64,000 bases of DNA from Dromiciops gliroides (Eukaryota; Chordata; Mammalia; Microbiotheria; Microbiotheriidae). Of the stretch, positions 55,319 through 64,000 are shown in pieces. The stretch covers positions 483,170,669-483,234,668 of the forward strand of contig NC_057862.1 in the NCBI RefSeq assembly GCF_019393635.1, given 5' to 3'. The notes below the pieces were generated by a model. The model saw only the letters and a list, made by a program, of their open reading frames with translations, made no database searches and was not told the origin of the DNA. Each line of letters opens with the position of its first letter. The first letter of the stretch is position 1. The translations under genes and the position numbers were made by a program.

Positions 55319-55688
55319 TGTAACGATTGGAATAACGCCACCTGCTGGAGACTTACTGTAGAAGAGTTCTGCCCATGAAGCGAAGATCTTTGAGGGCAAG
55401 ACCAGGAGTCTTTTCTTTGGCATCAGGAAGTGACGCGGACTAGTGGGAGGAGGAAGGAAGAGACTGGCGCTCACTCTCGATCTTGCCTTTGGACTCTGGT
55501 GGAGAGCGGAGCTAGAAATGTGCTCTCCCTTTAATAGATAGGAATCTAGGCCTTTCTCTCTCTCTTTACCAAATTCTTGTTTTCCTTAATAAATGCTTAA
55601 AAGCCTAACTCTTGCTAAAGCTTATAATTTATTGGCGACCACTCATTAGATATTTTAGACAGACTAGCTAGAATTTTAGCCCTTAACA
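55319..55688 (+). mobile_element. Compact solo LTR inserted in a MIR
   Basis: 370 bp from TGTAACG to CTTAACA, flanked by the 4-bp duplication ATTC (55315-55318 and 55689-55692), which also marks where the host MIR is split. AATAAA (55588-55593) is followed about 45 bp later by TTATTGGCGACCAC, a typical R/U5 arrangement. It contains many CpGs (for example ACGCGG, GGCGC) in otherwise CpG-poor DNA, suggesting a younger age. It also holds a CTCF-like motif on the minus strand at 55336-55348. No internal viral genes. Confidence 0.85.
55336..55348 (-). promoter_or_regulatory. CTCF-like motif inside the solo LTR
   Basis: The minus strand reads CCAGCAGGTGGCG, which fits the CTCF core CCASYAGRKGGCR. 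It lies 18 bp inside the LTR's 5' end, so every copy of this LTR family could carry it. Binding is inferred only. Confidence 0.45.
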
Positions 55689-55835
55689 ATTCTCATAACA
55701 AACCTATGATGTAGATACTAGGTAGATGCTATCATTATTCCCATTTTACAAATGAGAAAACTGAGACTGGAAAAATTAAGTGACCTGAGACAGGATTCAA
55801 ACTTTAGTCTTCCTGATTACAAATCATTAGGAAAC
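55689..55835 (-). repeat. MIR, reverse, part two
   Basis: CTATCATTATTCCCATTTTAC, AAATGAGAAAACTGAGACTGG and CAGGATTCAAACTTTAG. Confidence 0.85.
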
Positions 55836-56580
55836 CTAGCTGGGGGTATGGGCATGGATATGTGTATATATAACATACATATGGAGAGAGAGAGTTTAAT
55901 TGTAACTTCATTGGTATCAAGCAAGGAAATTCCTTCTATAGAGGTAGACACCAGTTCTACAGTATGGGGTCTCAAAGCTGTCCAGGACATTGAGAGATTA
56001 AATTATTTACCAGAATTGTACAAGCCTGTCTATTTATGAAGCAAAGCTTGAAACAGGTCTTCCTGACCTTCCTCTTTCATGTATGTGAATACATACAGAC
56101 ACACAGAGTCACAGACACATACATCGAAATATGTATATATCTTGGACAGCTGTTACATACAGAAAATGGACTATCAAGAAATGAATAGAAAATCAGGCTG
56201 GGTCACATTTGGGAAATTATATGCAATTTTTAAATGATCTTTAGCTGTTCTCAGCTACAAAAGTCCATCTTTTTAACACCAAGATCCTCCTAGTGACACT
56301 GTATTTCTGTGAATCTTGGAGAAAAAAGAACTCAGAATAATAAAAAAAGCAGATCACCTAAAAGGTGATGGAAATAAAAATAGTCTAAGTAAGTAGAATG
56401 CTGCATACTGCCAACATTGATTTGTTCAGAAGGGCTAGAAAAGGAGATGGGTCCCTCATACAAAAAGTGATGCATAAGAAAATAAATGAATGAATAACAT
56501 TTGGAAAAGCCCAAATATTATATTATTATCCATGAAATATTTTTAAAAACCAAACTTGCAATTCACTGAATTGAGGGAAT
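55836..56580. other. Unassigned stretch
   Basis: No gene or repeat I can support. Short GA and CA runs near 55880 and 56095. Confidence 0.4.
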
Positions 56581-57312
56581 TGAAGGGATTAAGACAACAA
56601 GTGGTTAATTGTAGGAATTAAGAAAACCACACTGACTCCATCTTATAACTCAAATCTGGAGCTAGCTCAGTTCCTTTTTTATTCAATTATCCAATTCTGT
56701 CTTGTGAGAAAACTTTATTCAACTGGGAGAACTGGGAGAAAACCTTGTATTATTTGAATGCACCCCTGACTGGCTAGGAAGGTGGACCACCTCTACCTGC
56801 TGCTTAGAGACCCTTAACTCATGACTTAAATTATGCTAACTAGAAACCCAGTCAGACCCAAGATTGATGGAAGGAGTTATCTCACAATTGTACATTTCAA
56901 GCAACCCATATGGCTTATCTGAAAACTGTCCTTGCACTGGTCAATCAGTTATCTGTTCTTTTGATTGCTCACAGACACTTGGGAAGATACCTCTTTTTCT
57001 GAATTTAGGAAATTGTAAGGGCATTGTACCTGTTCACTCTCCCTTTCACAATTTAAAAAGTCCCCAATCTTTCATCCAATTAGAAATTACATCACCTAGT
57101 ATCATATAGTTTCTTTTTAATTAATTAGCCATAACTTATTAATTTTTTAAATATATAAATAATCTATCTCCCCCTATATTTGGGGTCCAACACTAGGCTA
57201 AAGAAGAAGCCTGGTCCCAATTTGCTAAATAATTTGTATGCATTGCTTAATAAATCAATATGCTTGAAAGATTAAACCTTTGTTTCCTCAGTCATTTCAT
57301 CTTTCACCCACC
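56581..57312 (+). mobile_element. Probable ERV1-like LTR
   Basis: ACTGACTCCATCTTATAACTC near the left end, TATAAAT (57154-57160), AATAAA (57249-57254) and TTTGTTTCCTCAGTCATTTC downstream are the ordered features of a gammaretrovirus-like LTR of about 700 bp. Both ends are uncertain: TGAAGGGATT at 56581 or TGTAGGAATT at 56611 could be the start, CATCTTTCA or CACCACA the end, and I find no matching target duplication. Confidence 0.55.
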
Positions 57313-57499
57313 ACAGAATAGATCTTGGGGGAGTGGGGAGGATTTATAAAATTGAGTTTGAAATACTTTTTAACAAAATTTAAGATTAAAATTATATAAT
57401 AATGATATTCACTTCAATTTTGAGCCTATTTCTTAAGGATATCCTTTTAAAATCATGTGTCCCTCTAATTCAGTATTACTTGGTCACTGACTCTGTCTT

Positions 57500-57830
57500 C
57501 TGCCTTTAAGGTTCAGCAGAGTATGCATTATGCCCTTGATCTCCCTCTTTTTCTTGAGGGCAAGTACCACATCTTTTTTTTTTCAGGGCAATGGGGGTTA
57601 AGTGACTTGACCAGGGTCACACAGCTAGTAAGTGTAAAGTATCCGAGGCCAGATTTTGAACTCAGGTACTCCTGAATCCAGGGCTGGTGCTTTATCCACT
57701 GTGCCACCTAGCTGCCCCCGCAAGTAACACATCTTAATTACCTTTTTGTCCCCTAGAACACCTACCATGAGGACCTATACAAAATAGGTGTTCAAAAAAT
57801 GCTAGGTGATCTTCATTGTTAAATAATAAA
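57500..57830 (+). mobile_element. L2 LINE 3' end, split by SINE
   Basis: TTTCTTGAGGGCAAGTACCAC before the SINE and TTTTTGTCCCCTAGAACACC with TAGGTGTTCAAAAAATGC after it reconstruct the L2 terminus order. Confidence 0.8.
57575..57719 (-). repeat. PolyA-type SINE nested in L2
   Basis: GGGGGCAGCTAGGTGGCACAG (minus) to CCCTGAAAAAAAAA. Duplications GCAAGTACCACATCT (57560-57574) and GCAAGTAACACATCT (57720-57734) differ at one base. Confidence 0.96.
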
Positions 57831-57914
57831 TGAGTACATAGAACTCTCAGGTAAACTCACTCATGATAGGAAAGAGGGTAGTAATGTGAATTTAAAAATA
57901 GAATCCCACTACAT

Positions 57915-58855
57915 GTTAATTCAAGAAGCATCCTTGAAATAAAGATTTACACACATTTAAAATGAAGGACTGGGACAGAATTTATTATTCCTCAGGCAAA
58001 CTCTAAAAAGGAGAGGAAGCAATCATAATCTCAGACAAGGCAACAGTTGTAAGAGTTAAAAGAGATAAACATGCTTAGAAGTACCATGAATAATTAAATA
58101 TCAGTATTTAATATGTATGCAGGGGATAGAGTAATGACTAAGTGCTAAAAGGAAAATATCATTAAATTACAGGATAAATAGACAACAAAACTACAATAGC
58201 CATGGACAACAAGGTGCCCCTTTCAGACCTAGACAAACCTAAGCAACAGATGAACAAGAAAAAAGTTAAAGACATGAATAAAATTTTGCAGAAGTTGTAT
58301 ATGATAAATCTCTGGTGATTACCTAATGGAATGGAAAGAAATATACATAATATTCATGGTATATGGAAATTATTTTTTTAAATCAACCATGTTCAAGGAC
58401 ATAAAATTTCATAAGTAAATGAAGAAAGTAGATAAAATACATACTGAACATATCTTTTCTGATCACAAAGAAATAAAAATTATATTCAATTGAAAGTTTT
58501 GTTTAAAAAAAGGATTTAAACTTTTAAAAAACTAAATAAAAGAATTCTAAGGAACTGGTGGGTCAAAAATAAATAGAAAAATAGATAAATTTATTAAAGA
58601 AAATGAAGACACTATATCAAAACAAAAATAGAATTTAAGTAATAACCACAGAAAATTTAAATGGATGTAATAAATGAATTATGAAAAGAAAAATATTACC
58701 AAATGGATTTAAAAATAAATTAAATAAAATATTCAAAGAAAAAAATAACTTATATTTTAGATAGTTTGCAAAAGTAGAGAAAGATAGCATCCTACCAAAA
58801 TCCTTCCATGAGGCAAATATAGTCTTGATATCTAAACCAGAGAGAGAAAAGTTAG
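57915..58855 (+). mobile_element. L1 LINE ORF2 remnant (endonuclease and onward)
   Basis: AGGAAGCAATCATAATCTCAG (AIIISD), TTAAAAGAGATAAAC, CAAAACTACAATAGCCATGG, CTTTTCTGATCACAAAGAAA, then AGATAGCATCCTACCAAAATCC and GGCAAATATAGTCTTGATATC. This is L1 ORF2 order with gaps and many stops. Confidence 0.8.
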
Positions 58856-58998
58856 CCAATGAGTCAAGGAACATTTACTAAGCACTTACTATGTGCTAGG
58901 CACTGTGCTAAAAGTTGAGGATACAAAGAAAGGCAAAAACAGTACTTGCTCTCAGGGTGCTTGCATTTTAATTGGGAAAACAACATATCACAGTTAAG
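58856..58998. repeat. Recurrent ancient repeat, fourth copy (best preserved)
   Basis: GAACATTTACTAAGCACTTAC, TATGTGCTAGGCACTGTGC and GTGCTTGCATTTTAATTGGG. It sits between L1 segments. Confidence 0.75.
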
Positions 58999-59234
58999 AA
59001 ATGTACAGTATAGATGAAAGGAAAATGTAGCCCTTTAAAGCTTTATCATGAACAGGGAGTCTTAGAGGGAGTCTATTAAGATTGAAGGTCAAGATTTGAT
59101 TCTGTTTCTTCATTTTTTTTTCAGAATTCTTTTCAGAATTCATTTATTACATCCACTTTCATTTTCTGTGGTTATTACTTAAATTCATTTCTTTTCCTTT
59201 TCCTTTCCTTTTCTCCCTCTTCCAGCACACAAAC

Positions 59235-59250
59235 CACACACACACACACA

Positions 59251-59297
<47 letters not shown>
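59235..59297 (+). repeat. (CA)n microsatellite
   Basis: About 30 CA units with one TACA interruption. Confidence 0.97.
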
Positions 59298-59298
<1 letters not shown>

Positions 59299-59339
59299 TG
59301 AGTTCCCATAAGAAAACAGAATCAGATGGGTTTTAAAGT

Positions 59340-62076
59340 GAATTTTATATATAGATATATATGCTGGGAGAAGGAAAAAAGGAAAGAATGAGGAGAACTA
59401 TCTCATGTAAATGGGCCACACAAGGAAGAGTTTGTACAATGGAAGGAAGAATAGAGCAAGGGAAAGTGAGCAACATGTAAACCTTACTCTCATCTGAACT
59501 GATTCAAGATACAGTCAGGTACAGCAATTCATCTTATCCAACAGTGAGATAGGAGGGAAAGAGGTTAAGAGAAAAGGGGAAGGGGAAAAGAGTGAGAGTA
59601 TATTAAGGGAGAACATGGTCAGAAATAAAACAGACTGTAATGGAGGCAAAAGGGCTAAAAAGTGAAGAATAAGTATAAGAGAAAAGAATGGAGGGAAACA
59701 CATACTTAGCAATCATAACTATGAATGTGAATGTGTTTAACTCACATGTAACACAGAAGAGGAGAGCAGAATGGATTAGAAACTAGAATCTAACAGTATA
59801 TTGTATACAAGAAACACACCTGAAACAGAAAGATACATAGAGACTTAAAATAAGGATTTTAAGCAGAATATGTTATGCTTCAGCTGAATTTTTTTAAGTC
59901 AGGGGTTATAATCATAGTCTCAAAGGAAAAAAAAGCAAAAATAAACAACTAAAAGAGATAACAAGGAAACAATTTTGATAAAAGATGCCATACACACTAA
60001 ATTAATAATATCAATGCTGAACATACGTGTACCACATGTCAGAGCATGCAAATTCTTCAAGTAAAAGACAGTTGAAGTACAGGGAAAAAAAATATACAGT
60101 AAAACTATAGTAGTGGCAGACTTCAATTTCCTATGAGATAAATCTAACCACAAAGTAAAAAAGTAAAAAGTTAAGGCAATAAATAGAATTTGAGAAAAGT
60201 TATATATGATGGACCTCTGCAGAATACTGAATGGAAATAAAAATGAATATACTTATTCTCAGCTGTGCATGGCACCCTTCACAAAAATTGATCACGTATT
60301 AGGGCATAAACACCTGACAAACAAATGCAGGAAAACATAAATGTTAAATGTCTCTTTTTCTATCCATAACTACAAAATTACTTTTCATAAAGGGCCTTTA
60401 ATGCATACACTAAAAATTAGTTGGAATCTAAGCAAACTAATCATAAAGAATGAATGGGTCAAAGAACAAATCATAGAAACAACAATTTTATTAAAGATAA
60501 TGACAAAAATGAGACAAAATACAAAAATTTGTGGGATGCCACCAAAGGAGTTCATAGTGTAAAGTGTGTATGTCTAAATGCTTACATGAATAAGAGAGAA
60601 AAAGAGTAGACCAAAGAATTGGGCATAAAACTTTGTTTAAAAACTGAACAAACAATATTTTTTTAAAACCCAATTAGACACCAAAATAGAAACCCCCCCC
60701 AAAATAAGAGAGATTAATAAATTAAAGACAAAATAAAACCATTGAGCTAATAATTAAAAATAGAGGCTGGTTTTCAAACAAATAAAATGGCAAAACCATT
60801 GACTAGTTTTTTGGTTTTGTTTTTTGTTGTTGTTGTTGTTGTTTTGTGAGGCAATGGGGGTTAAGTGACTTGCCCAGGGTCACACAGCTAGAAAGTGTCA
60901 AGTATCTGAGGTCAGATTTGAACTCCAGGGCTGCTGCTTTATCCACTGCACCACCTAGCTGCCCCAACTAGTTTTTTTTAAAGAAATAAAATCAAATTAT
61001 TAATATCAAAAACAAAAAGATGAAATTATAACCAATGAAGATGAAATAAAAGTAATTTTAGGAGTTATTAATTATTATTTTAGAATTAGGAATTATTTAG
61101 GAATTAGTAAATTTTTTGACCAACAGTATGCTGATAAAACTGAAAATTTAAATTAAATGGATGAATATTTAGAAAAATAAAAATTTCCCACATTAATGTA
61201 ATGTAGAATTAACAGAAATAGAATACCTTAGAAAAAGAAACCAAAAAACACAGATATGCACTCCCTAAAAAAACCCAGAATTAGATGGATTTAAAAGTGA
61301 ATTTTACTAAACATTTAAAGAACACATAATTCTGATACTACATATATAGTTTAAAAATAGGTAAAGACGGAGTCCTACCAAATTTCTCATATGACATGAA
61401 TCTAATGTTCATACCTAAACCATAGAGAACCAATTTCTTTAATGAATATTAATGAAAAATTTTAAATAAAATATTAGCAAAGAGATTATAACTTTTTTTT
61501 AATCATACACTTTGACAAGACTGAATTTAGGCCAGGAATGAATGTTGGGTTAGTTCAATATTTGGAAAGCTATAACCAAAATTAAGTATATCAATAATAA
61601 AAACACTAAAAATCATATTATTATTCCAAGAAATGTAGAAAAATTTACAAAATACAATTCCTATTACTGTTTAAAAATTAGAAAACAAAGGAATAGGGGG
61701 AACTTTTCTTAAAATTATAAGTATCTAAAATGAAGAGTAAACATAAGTAATGAGGATAAGCAAAATGGCTTTCATAAAATCAAGGGTAAAACAAGGATAT
61801 CCTTTATCATTATTATTATTAAATATCACCCTAGAGATCCTAGACATAGCAATAAGACAAGAAGAATAAATTGAAGGAATAAGTATAAGCAATCAGAAAA
61901 CAGATGATATAATGGTTTTCTTAGAGAACTTAGAGTCAACTAAAAAAATCATTAAAACAATTAACAATTTCAGCAAAGTATAAAATAAACCTCCACAAAT
62001 CATCAGCATTTTTGTACATTGCTAATAAAACCTAGAACAAAGTAATAGGAAGAGAAAGTCCATTAAAAATTACTAC
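59340..62076 (+). mobile_element. Older L1 LINE: inter-ORF region and ORF2 (EN to RT)
   Basis: AAACCTTACTCTCATCTGAAC (inter-ORF) and the ORF2 start region near 59715 are followed by ACAAGAAACACACCTGAAAC (QETHL), GTGGCAGACTTCAATTTCC (ADFN), TATTAGGGCATAAACACC (LGHKH), AATTTGTGGGATGCC, GTAAAACAAGGATATCC (VKQGYP) and CAGATGATATAATGG (DD). Numerous stops and frameshifts. A SINE is nested at 60813-60966, and the younger L1 at 62077 cuts the copy soon after the RT palm. Confidence 0.88.
60813..60966 (-). repeat. PolyA-type SINE nested in older L1
   Basis: GGGGCAGCTAGGTGGTGCAG (minus) with a short internal deletion and a CAACAACAACAAC-type tail. Duplications ACTAGTTTTTT lie at 60802-60812 and 60967-60977. 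Confidence 0.95.
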
Positions 62077-62660
62077 AGGAAGAGGAACCAAGATGGTGGA
62101 GAGGAAGCAGCAAGCTGCCTGAGCTCTCCTTCTGTTCCCTCAAATAGAACATTAAATCAAGCCTCTGGATAGATTCTGAAACTACAAAACCCGAAAAGAG
62201 ACAGAGAGACACAGTTTTCCAACCAGAGATAATTTAGAAGACTTCAGGAAAAGGTTGGTCTGACTCAGGCAAAAGGGAGGCCCAGTGCAGGGCAGCAGCC
62301 CAGAGCCAAGGGAGTCGGGGAAAGTCAGCAGGAGCTACGGGCCACAGCCAACCAACTGAGGCCCCTGAAACCTGGCTCAAAAATCTGGTGGCCAAGAAGG
62401 ACAATGGAAAAACCTACCTGCACCAGCCGAGAGGGCAAGTTGCCAGCTGTAGGGCCATGAACAGGACAGACGGGATCAGGCGCCTGACCGAGTGCGCTCA
62501 AACAGGAAGTGCAGGGGGGTGAACTCTACACACTCTAAAGGCCTCAGAGTAAAAAGCCAGTCACACAGTAACTATACCCCTGCACAAGAAGCCCCAAACA
62601 GGGACCCTGGTGCCCCCAGAGCAGACCTCAACATAAAAAAAAAATAAATAAACTGCAATA
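62077..62660 (+). promoter_or_regulatory. L1 5'UTR / internal promoter region with YY1-like motif
   Basis: GC content is well above the flanks, and CpGs cluster at 62460-62500. CCAAGATGG (62088-62096), at the very 5' end, matches the core YY1 site and occupies the same position as the YY1 site in the human L1 5'UTR. The promoter role is inferred from that parallel. Confidence 0.55.
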
Positions 62661-63802
62661 ATGAGTAAGAAGCAAAAAAGAGCCCTCTCCATTGAGAGCT
62701 TCTGTATCAATAGGGAAGAAGCCAACACAAACTCAGATGAGGACAATAGCCTCAAATTGCCTACATCTGAAGCCTCACAAGGGAAGGTGAATTGGTCTCA
62801 AGAACAAAAAGCCTTCCTGGAAGAGCTCAAAAAGGATTCTAAAAATCAATTGTGAGAGGTAGAAGAAAAAATGGTGAGAGAAATGAAAGCAAAACAAGAA
62901 AACTATGAAAAAAGAATCAGCAGCTTGGAAAAGGAAGTACAAAGAAAGATTGGCTGGCCAAATTGGAAAAAAAAAGTGCATAATTTCACTGAAGAAAACA
63001 ATGCCTTAAAAAATTCATCTGGCCAAATGGAAAAAAGGTGCATAATCTCACTGAAGAAAACAATGCCTTAAAAATTAAAATTGGACAGTTGGAAGATAAG
63101 GAATCCATGAGACACCAGGAATCAGTCAAGCAGAATCAAAAGAATGAAAAAATAGAAGAAAATGTGAAATACCTCATTGGAAAGACAACTGATCTGGAAA
63201 ACAGATCCAGGAGAGACAATTTGAGAATCAGTGGACTGCCTGAAAGCCATGACCAGAAAAAGAATCTAGACACCATATTCCAGGAAATTATTAAGGAGAA
63301 CTGCCCTGATATCATAGAATCAGAGGATAAAATCATCATTAAAAGAATCCACTGATCACTTCCTGAAAGAGACCCCAAAAGGAAAACTCCAAGGAATATT
63401 GTAGCCAAATTCCAGAATTATGAGGTGAAGGAGAAAATACTCCAAGCAGCCAGAAAGAAGCAATTTAAATATCATGGAGCCACAGTCAGGATTGCTCAGG
63501 ACCTGGCAGCTTCAACATTAAAGGACCGCAAGGCTTGGAATGTGATATTCCGGAAGGCAAAGGAGCTTGGATTGCAGCCAAGAATCTATTACCCAGCAAA
63601 AATGTGCATTCTCTTTCAGGGGAAAAGATGGACATTTAACAATATTTGGGACTTTCAATATTTCCTGATGAAAAGACCAGAACTGAATAGAAAATTCGAT
63701 CTTAACATACGAGACTCAAGAGAAGTTTTAAAAGGTGAACAGAGGGGAAAAAAAGGTTACTCAGTTAGGTTAAACTGTTTATATCCCTACATGGGAAGAT
63801 AA
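62661..63802 (+). pseudogene. L1 ORF1 (ORF1p RNA-binding protein), disrupted
   Basis: Starts ATGAGTAAGAAGC at 62661 with A at -3. Layout follows ORF1p: a polar N-terminus, a coiled coil (about 62800-63170, heptads such as ENYEKRISSLEKEV), the RRM beginning near RDNLRISGLPE (about 63214-63246), and the C-terminal domain with IYYPAKM (about 63586-63606). ORF1p trimerises and coats L1 RNA for retrotransposition. Lesions: TGA at 62853-62855, a frameshift within a 65-bp/62-bp duplicated coiled-coil unit (about 62956-63082), and TGA at 63353-63355. The final stop is at 63800-63802. It cannot make full-length ORF1p as read here. Confidence 0.9.
62956..63082 (+). repeat. Tandem duplication in the ORF1 coiled-coil coding region
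   Basis: A unit starting GGCCAAATTGGAAA at 62956 recurs at 63021, and a related third start GGACAGTTGGAAG lies at 63083. Both full units contain CACTGAAGAAAACAATGCC. Spacings are 65 and 62 bases instead of 63 (three heptads), which explains the frame change. Confidence 0.85.
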
Positions 63803-64000
63803 TACTCATAACTCTTAAGAATTGTAAATCTATTTGGGCAGAAAAAAGGACTTTACACAGAGTGTATAAATATAAATTGTCTTTGATGTGATGATACAAA
63901 AAAAATTAAGGGGTTAAAAAGGGAGTCTAAGGGGAGGAGAGGAAAGGGGAGGTGGAATGGGGTGAATTATATCATATGAAGAGGTGAAAAAAAAACTATT

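Larger units (their letters stand above)
62077..64000 (+). mobile_element. Younger L1 LINE, 5' end to inter-ORF region, truncated by window end
   Basis: Begins with GGAAGAGGAACCAAGATGGTGG, a typical L1 5' end, directly inside the older L1's ORF2. It has a roughly 580-bp, relatively GC- and CpG-rich 5'UTR, ORF1 (62661-63802, disrupted) and the A/G-rich inter-ORF segment to the window edge. The 3' duplication and ORF2 lie outside, so completeness cannot be judged. Confidence 0.9.

Noticed and set aside
63425..63802. 125-codon frame as a possible host gene
   Set aside because: It is the C-terminal domain of L1 ORF1p (IYYPAKM block), in frame with the upstream ORF1 pieces.

Overview
This looks like nuclear DNA from a marsupial (metatherian mammal). 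The evidence is the repeat content. There are about twenty tRNA-derived SINEs of the marsupial type, with a head reading GGGGCAGCTAGGTGGTGCAGTGGA, Pol III A/B-box-like motifs, and either an A-rich tail or the longer Mar1-type 3' end. There are also long, recognisable CR1/L3, L2 and RTE LINE copies, marsupial-type L1s and MIRs. The DNA is AT-rich, CpG-poor and full of (CA)n and tetranucleotide arrays. I cannot name the species. I found no intact protein-coding gene, no splice-bounded exon I could defend, no structural RNA gene, and no prokaryotic-type system. Nearly every long open frame is a repeat, a microsatellite or a chance frame.

Layout. 0-3.5 kb: SINE; a decayed TIR-type (hAT-like) DNA transposon split by a complete processed pseudogene of EIF3K; then an L1 3' end. 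3.5-11.5 kb: single-copy-looking sequence with a long inverted repeat (4.6-5.5 kb), an L2 and an L1 carrying a nested SINE. 11.5-14 kb: a 2.2-kb CR1/L3 LINE broken by a hAT-type MITE and a MIR. 15-18.3 kb: a candidate CTCF motif and L1 remnants. 19-24 kb: MIRs, a second copy of the 1.1-kb DNA transposon, a Mar1 SINE inside a MIR, and a CR1/L3 fragment. 24.3-26.4 kb: a reverse-strand L1 ORF2 with an internal deletion and a nested SINE. 27.7-29.8 kb: the longest L2 copy. 30-37 kb: SINEs, MIRs, CR1/L3 and a (GACA)n(GATA)n array. 37.3-39.2 kb: an RTE-clade LINE. 42.6-43.6 kb: a solo LTR inside a MIR, itself hit by a SINE. 45-49 kb: microsatellites and a second long CR1/L3 copy. 51.4-52.6 kb: a reverse-strand LTR with polypurine tract and ERV 3' remnant. 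52.9-53.2 kb: an OTUD3-like pseudogene fragment. 55.3-55.7 kb: a compact CpG-richer solo LTR. 56.6-57.3 kb: a further probable LTR. 57.9-62.1 kb: old L1 ORF2 sequence. 62.1-64.0 kb: the 5' end of a younger L1 (5'UTR and disrupted ORF1) that inserted into the older L1 and runs off the window.

The region is best read as a stack of insertions whose relative ages can be read from nesting. CR1/L3, L2 and MIR are oldest, then hAT MITEs, then old L1s and LTRs, then polyA SINEs, with the terminal L1 also comparatively recent. The two host-gene retrocopies, several LTRs with target-site duplications, and candidate CTCF/YY1 motifs are the items most worth checking. Assignments to repeat families come from recognition of conserved text, not from a database search.
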